A model generated the notes under the pieces. The model ran no database searches and had not been told where the DNA came from. It saw nothing but the letters and a program-made list of their open reading frames with translations. Source: WLXB01 sp040221475 (GTDB lineage Bacteria; Pseudomonadota; Alphaproteobacteria; Rhodospirillales; Rhodospirillaceae). Taken from it: a DNA stretch of 64,000 nt. Positions 42,388-50,781 of this stretch are shown one piece after another. Every line of letters starts with the position of its first letter. Position 1 is the stretch's first letter. The translations under genes were made by a program, and so were the position numbers. The stretch is taken from NCBI GenBank assembly GCA_040221475.1, contig JAVKEJ010000053.1:62001-126000 (forward strand), given 5' to 3'.

Positions 42388-43347
42388 TTAAGCGTAACTT
42401 TTGGTTTGTGGTTTTTCGTATGTCTGTGCTGTCTCAAATTGGTCAGTGTTGCCTTCGATAAACTTGTGCAGCACGACGATATAGTCGTCGGCCTTTTCTG
42501 GGTGGTGATGGGGATGTCCCCCATTAAATGTGTGACCGACTGCGTTTTTCACAAGCGCCAGAACTTTGCCATGGCAATTGTTCAGAGGGTCGGTCTCGGC
42601 GGTCAGGGCCAAGGTTGGCACGTTTACCTGTTTCAGAGCGGCTTCCATGTCATAATTTTTTAGAGCATCGGCAGAGTCATCACTTTGTTGTGCCAGCAGG
42701 CTGTCAATCACCGCGTTACGTAATAGAGCTGCGCCCTTATCATCAAGCACAAAACCAGAATCCCACATGCGCTGTAGCCACAGCGAGCGTTCCCAAACCC
42801 AGGCAATATGCGCGCCGTCTTCAGACCAATGCGGGGTTTGTTGACGGGCGGTTGCCAGAACCTGCTCGCGAAATTCACGGTCCCAAACCGGGCTGCCATC
42901 TAAAACCAGATGTGTCACGCGTTCTGGATACTGCAACGAAAACTCAACAGCGATTTCTGAGGAAAAATGTCCCCCAACGATGATGGCGTTCTCCAGGCCC
43001 AAGCCGTCCATTACGGCTGAAATGTTGTGGGCGTAATCTTTGACAGCCCAAGGTTCAGGGCGTGGGTCAGACTGGCCGTAGCCCATGTGGTCCGGCGCAT
43101 AAGCGCCATAGCCAAGATTACTTAAGCCGCTCAGGAGCGGGATGTACTGCCGGTTTGACGCCGGTGTCCAATGCAGCAACAAAACGGGTGTTCCGTCCCC
43201 TTCGGAGCGCACATGCACAAAGCCAGAAGGCGTTTCGATCATTGCGCGTTGACTGCCCAAAAGGACCTCTTTTGTTGAGTATTCCTCAGTATGAGAAGGA
43301 AACTGGCAGTGTAACTTCATGACTTCCAATTCTATTCTGTCATACAT
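42388..43347 (-). CDS. Alpha/beta hydrolase with G-x-H-F-S elbow (copy 2)
   Basis: Alpha/beta-hydrolase-fold protein of 319 residues, clearly related to the one at 37954. HWTPASNRQY matches HWTPLSAQMY, and the elbow is V-G125-G-H127-F-S129. TAETDPL supplies an acid and GGHPHHHPE a histidine cluster. The normal G-x-S-x-G is absent in both. ATG 43320 (with GGAAG close by) is an alternative to 43347. It is probably co-transcribed with the TonB receptor downstream. It may cleave the imported compound, or it may be a non-hydrolytic fold member; the altered elbow prevents a firm call. Confidence 0.84.
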   Translation of the reverse strand: MYDRIELEVMKLHCQFPSHTEEYSTKEVLLGSQRAMIETPSGFVHVRSEGDGTPVLLLHWTPASNRQYIPLLSGLSNLGYGAYAPDHMGYGQSDPRPEPWAVKDYAHNISAVMDGLGLENAIIVGGHFSSEIAVEFSLQYPERVTHLVLDGSPVWDREFREQVLATARQQTPHWSEDGAHIAWVWERSLWLQRMWDSGFVLDDKGAALLRNAVIDSLLAQQSDDSADALKNYDMEAALKQVNVPTLALTAETDPLNNCHGKVLALVKNAVGHTFNGGHPHHHPEKADDYIVVLHKFIEGNTDQFETAQTYEKPQTKSYA

Positions 43348-43359
43348 CCATAACGTTTC

Positions 43360-43379
43360 CTTATGCTAATCTTCATAAG
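43360..43379. promoter_or_regulatory. Small dyad upstream of hydrolase/receptor operon
   Basis: CTTATG (43360-43365) and CATAAG (43374-43379) form a 6-bp inverted repeat just before the hydrolase gene start. It is a weak operator candidate. Confidence 0.28.
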
Positions 43380-43556
43380 ACGGTCATGCTGTGCGCTGTC
43401 GCGACGGAAGTCCCGCATCAGTCCACATTCTCAGGCCGTATCTCAACAAAAACCGCTAATTTGTGAAGGGCATAAGGTGTTAGATTTTCGCGGAACTCTG
43501 GCAGCGGGTTTTGTGTTAGTGTGTCTAAATGGCAACGTTTTTTTTGGAGTTTTCCT

Positions 43557-44153
43557 GTGAACACAGTACTTAAAACCAGCGCAACGCTTTTCGCTTTGGG
43601 ACTCATTTTGTCCGCCTGCGCGTCGAAAGTCCCGGAGCCCGAATATGCCAAGCCGACGTTTGATCATTTGTTTCCGATCCCTGTCGATGCAGAGCGGGCG
43701 CAAATCGATTACCGGTTTGAGGCGTCAAGAAAGGCGCCCTTCGTTGGGCATCTTTCTCCTCTCACATTTGAAAATGCGATTCAAACTTGGTCCACGCAAC
43801 GTTTCAGACCCAACGGTAATAGCACCGACCGGCTTGTAATTGTTGTCACCGAAAGTTCAATTCAGGAAAAAGACTTAACCCTGGATACCGGCATTTCTGC
43901 TGTCTTTAAGAAACAGCAGGCATTTGAATACACGGCGGTATTGGATGTCACGATTCAACTGGTCAGCCCGGATGATCGCGTGAAGTCAGAGGCGAACGTC
44001 CGCACCCGGCAGACAAGAACAGCAGGGGAAGAGGCAACGATATCTGACAAGAAAGTGATTTGGTCGGAGATGATTGCGCGATTGGTCAACCAGATGGACG
44101 AAGAACTCCGGCCAAAACTGCGCCAGTATTTTTCAGACTCGATGCGGCTCTGA
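43557..44153 (+). CDS. Lipoprotein of unknown function
   Basis: A 198-residue protein with a lipoprotein leader: hydrophobic segment then L-S-A-C (cysteine about residue 20), so it should be lipidated and anchored to a membrane. I chose the GTG at 43557, 7 bases after GGAG (43546-43549); the frame is open to 43521. The mature part is mixed alpha/beta, with an RFRPNGNSTDRLVIVVTES strand and a basic C-terminal helix. No family is recognised. It precedes an M24-fold enzyme by about 150 bases and is not obviously linked to it. Confidence 0.78.
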   Translation: MNTVLKTSATLFALGLILSACASKVPEPEYAKPTFDHLFPIPVDAERAQIDYRFEASRKAPFVGHLSPLTFENAIQTWSTQRFRPNGNSTDRLVIVVTESSIQEKDLTLDTGISAVFKKQQAFEYTAVLDVTIQLVSPDDRVKSEANVRTRQTRTAGEEATISDKKVIWSEMIARLVNQMDEELRPKLRQYFSDSMRL

Positions 44154-44304
44154 ATACTAAAGCCCATGAAGTTAAGCGTAATCGCCGATCAGTTCGCCAT
44201 CCGGGCAGTCTCAATTTGATGCGTCAGAATCCCTGTTCCGCAAACAGGCAATCGCCTATGAAAGAAGCCAGCAGAAACGTCTTCATTTGAGAGAGAGTTT
44301 TGTC

Positions 44305-45603
44305 GTGCCCAAAGACAGTGTCCCCTCCATAGATCATATTCAATCTGCCAAGCGGCTCATGAATGTCGAGCGTGCCCGCGCCATTATGGACAAGTACGAT
44401 CTGGATGGCCTCGTCGCGACGACGCCCATCAATATCTATTACCTGTCCAGTCATGGCGGAATTATGCAGTGGATGGGACGCCCGTTCTCAACCTTTGCCT
44501 TTTTTCCGCGCAAGGAAGATGCGCCGCCTGCGATTATTCTCTCGGCGGTGATGCTCTACCATTTGGATTACCGTCCGACATGGATGCCCTCCATTCAGCC
44601 TTACACGATGCCGCTGCGCGGCGATGACGGGGCCATTAAACTTGATGCTCAAGGCCAACCTGTCGCCAATCCTAAAACCAGTTTTTGGCCTGTGGGCGAC
44701 GGTGAAAAAAGCGAACGCGACAAACTTCAGTTGGCTTTGTTTGCCGCGTACGAGGGAAAATGCAGCGCGACGCCCTTGGCGGCACTGGTCAAAGCCATTC
44801 ATGAGGGCGGCGCGGCCAAAGGCAAAGTCGGGTTTGACGATCCGCGCATCGCCCCTTGGCTGCGGGATCAAGGTGCGCCGGATATCAAAGAGGTTGATGC
44901 CCTGAACATCTTTAAAGAAATCCGCATGGTCAAAACTGAAAATGAAATTGACCTGTTGCGTGAAGCGGCCCAACGCAACGAGATCGCTCTCGACTATGCC
45001 ATTGATCAAATTGTCCCGGGTTTACCCTTGGAAGACATTGAGTTGGCCCATGCCCGCAAATGGGGCGAGTTGGGCGGACGTGGCAAGTGGATGATTGCCA
45101 ACATTGACGGCTTGAATTCCGGTGTGGTGTCGAAGGGTGACTTCATGAAGCTCGACAGTGTCGGGGTGTACAAAGGCTATCACGGCGATGTTGGCCGAAC
45201 GGTCATGGTCGGCGATCCACCGGACAGTCTGGTGAAACGTATTGAAGCAGATACCAAGTGCAGCCGCATTGTTTACGATGCTGTGCGACCAGGCATGAAG
45301 TTCTCTGAAGCGGCAAAGATGTTTTACGATCTTATGCTGCAAGAGGGTGTGCCAAACGGTTTTGGCGGCGCACACAATGTCGGTTTGGAGCATACGGATC
45401 AGCCTTGGCCGACCGGTGCTGAGGCCCCTGGCACGTTCGATCAGGATTTCACATTTGAAGAAGGCACCGTCTACACCCTGGACATGCCTTACAGTGAGAT
45501 TGGCTGGGGCACGACCCACGTCGAAGATATGATTGTTGTGCGTAAAGATGGCTATGAAGCTTTATCGTCCATGGACACCAGTTTGAAAATCAGACCTGCT
45601 TAG
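44305..45603 (+). CDS. M24 family (creatinase / Xaa-Pro peptidase-like) enzyme
   Basis: A 432-residue pita-bread-fold enzyme with a creatinase-type N-terminal domain (GLVATTPINIYYLSSHGG) and a C-terminal metal domain. Expected ligands are D284 (KLDSVGVY), D295 (HGDVGRT), H357 (GGAHNVGLEH) and E407 (HVEDMIVV). The fourth ligand, normally Glu, is Asp393 (YTLDMPY). Members include aminopeptidase P, prolidase, creatinase and the DMSP lyase DddP, and the Glu-to-Asp change hints at a non-peptidase role. Start GTG 44305 has GAGAGAG upstream; TTG 44287 is the other option. It is followed by a SnoaL-like gene and an MFS transporter on the same strand. Confidence 0.87.
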   Translation: MPKDSVPSIDHIQSAKRLMNVERARAIMDKYDLDGLVATTPINIYYLSSHGGIMQWMGRPFSTFAFFPRKEDAPPAIILSAVMLYHLDYRPTWMPSIQPYTMPLRGDDGAIKLDAQGQPVANPKTSFWPVGDGEKSERDKLQLALFAAYEGKCSATPLAALVKAIHEGGAAKGKVGFDDPRIAPWLRDQGAPDIKEVDALNIFKEIRMVKTENEIDLLREAAQRNEIALDYAIDQIVPGLPLEDIELAHARKWGELGGRGKWMIANIDGLNSGVVSKGDFMKLDSVGVYKGYHGDVGRTVMVGDPPDSLVKRIEADTKCSRIVYDAVRPGMKFSEAAKMFYDLMLQEGVPNGFGGAHNVGLEHTDQPWPTGAEAPGTFDQDFTFEEGTVYTLDMPYSEIGWGTTHVEDMIVVRKDGYEALSSMDTSLKIRPA

Positions 45604-45651
45604 CATCCTCCGCTTGATACAATTATTTCTCACCCTTTTAGGAGTGCCGTT

Positions 45652-46182
45652 ATGTCATCCAATTTTTTGTCTCTCGCACTATCCGTTGTTCTGGGCTTGA
45701 GCATAGCTGGCACAACCAGCATGGCGGCCGACGCCAATCTTGAGATTCCGCCAGAGCGACAGGCGGATGCCGATAAGATTTGGGCGCAGGAGATGAAGAT
45801 CTACGAAATGCGCCGCAGCGGTGATATGGGCTACTACTTGTCCCTGGCCAACCCCGGGTACATGGCCTGGCCAGCGCCTGCTGAAGTGCCTCTTAGTTTT
45901 GAGCGTCTGTCTAAGCAAGTCGGCGATGGTCAACTCATGGAAGCGGGAGAGCGTATTACCGTGACCAAGAAAGGGATGTCCTTCGACGGCGACACGGCAC
46001 TTGCCTTTTTTGAAACGCACCGCACCCAGCGCGCAGGTGGACAGGCGGTGGATGAGCGGTTCGAAAACATTCATGTCTGGGTCAAGCGCGGTGAAGACTG
46101 GCGGCTGATTGCTAATATGTCGCGTGCTGTTGATGAGAATCGTGAAAGATTAGGTAACCCAACCATTAACGCGCGCGATTAA
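45652..46182 (+). CDS. Exported SnoaL/NTF2-like protein, second copy
   Basis: A 176-residue protein with a signal peptide (ending TTSMAA, about residue 25) and an NTF2-like cone. KIWAQEMKIYEMRRSG, YYLSLANPGYMAWP and NIHVWVKRGEDWRLIANMSR match the protein at 34301 along most of its length. The ATG follows TTTTAGGAG. It lies 48 bases after the M24 enzyme gene and 69 before an MFS gene, probably one transcript. It might bind or rearrange a small periplasmic molecule. The paralogue sits near a serine hydrolase, so no shared partner explains both. Confidence 0.8.
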   Translation: MSSNFLSLALSVVLGLSIAGTTSMAADANLEIPPERQADADKIWAQEMKIYEMRRSGDMGYYLSLANPGYMAWPAPAEVPLSFERLSKQVGDGQLMEAGERITVTKKGMSFDGDTALAFFETHRTQRAGGQAVDERFENIHVWVKRGEDWRLIANMSRAVDENRERLGNPTINARD

Positions 46183-46251
46183 ACCGCGACAACGCGGGAA
46201 CGTTATGTCTTGATAGGGCGATAACTTCTCCCGCCTAGGCATCGCGACCGC

Positions 46252-47457
46252 ATGTTTGTTCTTTATCTTGTTGTATTTATCGGCCTGACCGGGGTCGGTA
46301 TTATCGTCCCACTATTCCCGTTTTTTGGCGAACAAGTTGGCGCGTCACCCGCTGAGATCACATTGCTCATGGCGGTGTTCGCTTTGGGCCAGTTTGTCGC
46401 GGCGCCCATTTGGGGATGGTGGAGCGACCGCGTTGGGCGCAAACCGGTTCTTGTCATTACACTGCTTGGTTCTGCGGTGTCCTATGTGCTTCTGGGGCTC
46501 GCAGAAACTGTTCCTGCCCTGCTGTTTGCGCGCCTGATTGGTGGATTGATGGCGGGGAATATTCCGGTTGCGTTCGCGGCAGCAGCAGACGTGACATCTG
46601 GAGAAGACAGATCCCGCGTTATGGGGCGCGTCGGTGCCTCTTTTTCGCTGGGATTTATTCTCGGTCCTGCGTTGGGCGGCTTTATTGCGGGGCCGACTCC
46701 TCAAGCCAGTAATTTTCTGACCATTGCTGTGGTCTCAGCCGGAATGTGCATCTTTGCAGTTGTGGTCACGACCTTGTTTTTTAAAGAGACGCGCGTCCGT
46801 TCACGTCGGTCATCTAGCCCTCTGACTTTGAAGTTGATTTCCGTGAAAGGGCTCACCCGTTTCTTCTTCTTACCGGTTCTTGGGGCCTTGATAGGCGTGA
46901 ACTTCATCTTCGCGTCGGGCGCTTCGATTATGGATTCTGTCTTTTCACTCTATGCGTTCAAGCAGCATGGGTTTGGTCCTAGCCAAATCGGCCTGCTGTT
47001 TACTTACATGGGTGTGATCATGGCCAGCGTTCAGGGTGGTGCCATTGGCCCACTGTCAAAGCGCTTTGGTGATGCGCGCGTTTTGCGCGCCGGGATCGTG
47101 CTGTATCTGATTGGTCTGTGCATCATGATCTACGCAACGGGGCTTTATACTGTGCTTTTGGGGTTGACGTTTCTGACCATGGGGAATGCGTTGTTTTTTC
47201 CATCGTCCTCAAGCTTAGCGTCCAAGCACGCGCCGGAAAACGAGCAAGGCGCAGCGCTAGGGGCTTTTCAGGCCGCCGGAAACCTGGGGCGCGTCATTAC
47301 GCCAACATTTTCGGGCGTTGTGTTTGCCGTTTACGGTACAACGGCACCATTTGTTGTGGCGCTCGCCCTTATTTTACCGACGTTTATCCTGATCAGAATC
47401 TTTATCAGGCAGGCGCACGCTGAAACTGCTGAGTCACTAACCAAAACAGCGAGATAG
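46252..47457 (+). CDS. MFS transporter, drug:H+ antiporter-1 (TetA-like) branch
   Basis: Inner-membrane transporter of 401 residues with 12 predicted helices. The helix 2-3 loop GWWSDRVGRKPVL is MFS motif A, and RLIGGLMAGNIPVA and GASFSLGFILGPALGG (motif C, helix 5) are antiporter features. It belongs to the TetA/DHA1 group of exporters, so it may expel a toxic intermediate. It lies downstream of the M24 and SnoaL-like genes and upstream of the second amine oxidase, all on the plus strand. Confidence 0.9.
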   Translation: MFVLYLVVFIGLTGVGIIVPLFPFFGEQVGASPAEITLLMAVFALGQFVAAPIWGWWSDRVGRKPVLVITLLGSAVSYVLLGLAETVPALLFARLIGGLMAGNIPVAFAAAADVTSGEDRSRVMGRVGASFSLGFILGPALGGFIAGPTPQASNFLTIAVVSAGMCIFAVVVTTLFFKETRVRSRRSSSPLTLKLISVKGLTRFFFLPVLGALIGVNFIFASGASIMDSVFSLYAFKQHGFGPSQIGLLFTYMGVIMASVQGGAIGPLSKRFGDARVLRAGIVLYLIGLCIMIYATGLYTVLLGLTFLTMGNALFFPSSSSLASKHAPENEQGAALGAFQAAGNLGRVITPTFSGVVFAVYGTTAPFVVALALILPTFILIRIFIRQAHAETAESLTKTAR

Positions 47458-47538
47458 CGTGCCAGTAATTGTGGCCTAACCGTTTTTGCTCACGTATTGT
47501 CGGTACAGATTTTGTCAGAGCACATCGGGGAGCCTCTA

Positions 47539-48966
47539 ATGAAAACAATATCTTCTGTCTCACGCAGAACCGCATTGGCGGGCGCGGCAGCAACATTAGC
47601 ATCTCAGCCTTTGCATGCGGCGACAGAGCGTGACGTCATTGTCATCGGGGCGGGCCTTTCAGGCATCTATTCTGCCATGCTGCTCGAAGAGGCAGGGTAT
47701 TCCGTCACGGTGATCGAAGGACGGGACCGCATTGGCGGACGTCTTTTTACTCTCAAAGACTTACCCGGCAACCCGGAGGCTGGCGGCAACTCGATCTTGG
47801 GCGGCTATGGCCGTGTGCGTGACATGTGCGACCGCCTGGGTGTCAAACTAATGGACTATAAACCGCGTGGTGCTCTGTCTAAGCCAGAGATCGCGCTCAG
47901 AGGGTCTGTCATTCCCAAGGATGAGTGGCCAAGCCATCCACTGAATAAAATGCCAGCTGGGGCAGAGGATCGCAGCCCAAGCGGATACATTTGGGGTGTG
48001 ATTGCCCGTAACAATCCGTTGGACTCCTTTGAAGATTGGTACGATCCAAAATCGTGGAAGTATGATGGCCCTGTGTATGGTCTGCTGCGCAATCTTGGCT
48101 GGTCCGAAGAAACCATCGCTCAGGTTTACGATACCAACGCGCAATACGGAACGTCCGCCCACGATACCTCGTTGTTGATGTGGTATTTCATCCAGAAGTG
48201 GTTTGCAGCCCAGGATGAAATTGATCCGGTGTCTCTATCAGCTATCGGCGGCAACCAACTCATTCCCGAAGCTATGGCCAACACCTTGAAGTCTGAGATT
48301 CATCTCAACAAGACCGTGGTCGGCATCACCAGCGAGTCAGCTCTGGCCGAAGTGCATTGTGCCGATGGCAGCGTTTACAAGGGGAAGCGCGTCATCTGTT
48401 CTATGCCATTGCCAACGTTGCGCTGGGTCAAGTTTGATCCCATTTTGCCGCCCACCAAACGCTCTGCCATTCTCAACATTGGTCAGATGCTAATCACGCA
48501 GGTCCACGTCATTCCGAAAGAACCTTTTTGGGAAGAAGATGGTCTCGACCCTTCCATGTGGACGGATACCCCAGCTGGCGTTGTGACTGCGCAGCGCTTC
48601 GGTGAAACCGATGAGGAAGTCACCAACTTTCTCTGCTGGGGACGGGGGCACACCGCCCAGTATCTTGATACGCTGGGGGAAGAAGAAGCCAAAGCACGCG
48701 TTGTCAAAGAAATCGAAACGCTTCGCCCAGCCGCCAAAGGTAAAATCGAAGCCGGTGGCTTTAAGTCCTGGCAGCTTGATCCGTTTTCAGGCGGCGATTG
48801 GGTGGTGTGGCATCCCGGGCAAATCGCCAATCACCTCTTGGATGTGGGCAAGCCAGAGCTCAAGGTCCACTTTTGTGGCGAACATACGGCTTTGTCGAAC
48901 CGCGGCATGGAAGGTGCCATGGAGTCCGGCGAACGTGCTGCTTTTGAGGTCATGGATGCGATTTAA
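47539..48966 (+). CDS. Tat-exported flavin amine oxidase (copy 2)
   Basis: A 475-residue flavin amine oxidase. The Tat leader has SRRTALAG (twin Arg 9-10), FAD loop GAGLSG is at 37-42, and VIEGRDRIGGR follows. A family-specific block, GGNSILGGYGRVRDM with PKDEWPSHPLNKMP after it, is shared with the two oxidases at 60348 and 61811. The C-terminus is FCGEHTALSNRGMEGAM. Start 47539 is supported by GGGGAG; the frame is open to 47497. It is predicted to oxidise an amine or amino acid in the periplasm with release of peroxide. The closest relatives in the window are the tandem pair, not the copy at 19529. Confidence 0.9.
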   Translation: MKTISSVSRRTALAGAAATLASQPLHAATERDVIVIGAGLSGIYSAMLLEEAGYSVTVIEGRDRIGGRLFTLKDLPGNPEAGGNSILGGYGRVRDMCDRLGVKLMDYKPRGALSKPEIALRGSVIPKDEWPSHPLNKMPAGAEDRSPSGYIWGVIARNNPLDSFEDWYDPKSWKYDGPVYGLLRNLGWSEETIAQVYDTNAQYGTSAHDTSLLMWYFIQKWFAAQDEIDPVSLSAIGGNQLIPEAMANTLKSEIHLNKTVVGITSESALAEVHCADGSVYKGKRVICSMPLPTLRWVKFDPILPPTKRSAILNIGQMLITQVHVIPKEPFWEEDGLDPSMWTDTPAGVVTAQRFGETDEEVTNFLCWGRGHTAQYLDTLGEEEAKARVVKEIETLRPAAKGKIEAGGFKSWQLDPFSGGDWVVWHPGQIANHLLDVGKPELKVHFCGEHTALSNRGMEGAMESGERAAFEVMDAI

Positions 48967-49064
48967 ACAGTCTTCGCATACGAAAAAGAGCGGTCCTTTG
49001 GGCCACCCTTTGTTTTGGGTGTTTTGTCAGTAAAGCGCAGATCTATGCAGATCAACGATCTACT

Positions 49065-50510
49065 TTAAAGCCCCAGCACGCCAGGGTTCATAAGACCTTT
49101 TGGATCAAGTCCACGTTTGAGACTTCTTAGGAAGTTCACCGTGTTTTCATCCGTCATAGATGCATAATCATAGAAGCGTCCATATTGCATATGAGCGGCG
49201 CCCAACGAGTCCATTGTTGTTTTAAAGTCTTCTCTGATGAGGCGTACATGTGCCTTTCTGTTTTTCGTTTTTGCTGTGCTTTCAGCACTCTCTTCTACTT
49301 TACCCATGCCCGTGCGATGCAAATGGCTGGCGGATCCCTGCCAGCGCAGCACCGGTTCGACCATCATGGCGGTGCCAGCGCAGGCAAAAGAGAGCGTTGC
49401 TTCAATTTCAAGACTCTGCATCTCAGCCGCATGCGCCTTCATCACATCCATAAAGCCGGTATAGGCTTTTAAGGTATCGCCAATCGGAAAAATGCCATGG
49501 GTCCAAATTTGCAAGCGTCCAGCAGCATCCAGAGAAGATTGAACGAATGAATATACATTCTCGCGGATGTATGTCGGCATAGCTGGATTAAGGGGGGTGC
49601 CAGAATCGCCAACAATACGTTCGATGACCTTAATTTTTTCATCCGCGATTCCCTGGGTCCACCCTTCGCACACGATATGTATTGCTGGTGCGCCATTCTC
49701 TTGATGATCCAATGGGGCGGGGCCAAGGCCCAAACATTCCGAGGCAAGGCCAGATCGACCGATCTCTTGAACGATAGGGATTAATGTTTCGAAGGATGCA
49801 AAAGAGAAAGACGCATAAGAACGCCCTTCTGGAATTTTCTCCAGGCGCAATGTTGCTGCCGCCTTGATGCCCAAAGCGCCGCCATCGGCGAGAAAAAGTC
49901 CCGTCAAATCTGGGCCGTTATTACGGTAAAACGGCGTGCCATTTTTGATTGCGCCAGATCCGGTTCGTACGAGAGCCCCATCAGCAGCGACGATGTCCAA
50001 GCCAACGACGGCATCGGCTGCGGTTCCGTTGTTGGCCGAGCCGAAAAACATGCAGTTGTTTGATAAACTTCCGCCGAGGGTCGAGAATCGCCCGGTTGAA
50101 GGGCCAAACATTGTGGGCCTTAAACCTTGAGCCGATGTGGCTTCCATGACCTGTTCCCAGGTGCAGCCAGCTTCTGGTGTCACTGTCATATTCTCTGGGC
50201 TGAGATCAATCACGCGATTGAGACGCCGCGTGTCAACTAGAATGGCTGCCAGTGGGTTATCTTGTGTCTGCACATAACCGGCGGTGTAAGACAGTCCACC
50301 TCCGCGCGGCAGCAGGGCAATGCCTTCGTCTGTGCAGAGTTTAACAACCTTGCAGGTCTCACTAACCAATCCAGGCGCGACCACGGCAAGTGGTGTTTGT
50401 CCTTCAAAAAACAGGTCTTCTGAAAAGTGACTTAGCGAGACATCATCCGTCAGAACATGGTCAGGACCAACAAGAAACCCTAAACGTGAAACAACTTTTT
50501 CAGTATTCAT
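49065..50510 (-). CDS. FAD-linked oxidase (VAO/PCMH superfamily), second copy
   Basis: A 481-residue flavoprotein related to the one at 4352. LLPRGGGLSYTAGY, VTPEAGCTWEQVMEA and LGGSLSNNCMFFGSANNGT form the FAD-binding half; the C-terminus ends GLDPKGLMNPGVLGL. I start at ATG 50510; the frame continues to 50615 but that part is not conserved. It stands alone, divergent from the amidohydrolase gene at 50782. Where the other copy is coupled to a methyltransferase, this one has no such neighbour. The substrate could be a phenolic alcohol or a 2-hydroxy acid. Confidence 0.9.
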   Translation of the reverse strand: MNTEKVVSRLGFLVGPDHVLTDDVSLSHFSEDLFFEGQTPLAVVAPGLVSETCKVVKLCTDEGIALLPRGGGLSYTAGYVQTQDNPLAAILVDTRRLNRVIDLSPENMTVTPEAGCTWEQVMEATSAQGLRPTMFGPSTGRFSTLGGSLSNNCMFFGSANNGTAADAVVGLDIVAADGALVRTGSGAIKNGTPFYRNNGPDLTGLFLADGGALGIKAAATLRLEKIPEGRSYASFSFASFETLIPIVQEIGRSGLASECLGLGPAPLDHQENGAPAIHIVCEGWTQGIADEKIKVIERIVGDSGTPLNPAMPTYIRENVYSFVQSSLDAAGRLQIWTHGIFPIGDTLKAYTGFMDVMKAHAAEMQSLEIEATLSFACAGTAMMVEPVLRWQGSASHLHRTGMGKVEESAESTAKTKNRKAHVRLIREDFKTTMDSLGAAHMQYGRFYDYASMTDENTVNFLRSLKRGLDPKGLMNPGVLGL

Positions 50511-50781
50511 GATTCTGAATCCATTAACCGGCTGATGAAAATTCGACGACCTAAACCTTGTCCCAAGCACGAACCAAGACACGACAGGTTTAATCAATGC
50601 GGCACGAGATAGCAAAAGCGACAGTTCAACTCACATAACTGAAGATAAGGAGGCAATAACCGACACAGGCCGTTGCGGTACGAAACGCGATCACGTGGTG
50701 CCCGTTGTTACAAATGTCCGCGCACAATCTGAAGCGGATAGGATTAGACTGGCATCTTAGTCGAGACGGCTTGGGGGCTCT

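Noticed and set aside
49003..49024. Possible terminator after the second amine oxidase (CACCC ... GGGTG TTTTG)
   Set aside because: The stem is only about 5 bp with an A/T loop and a broken T-run, too weak to list as a feature.
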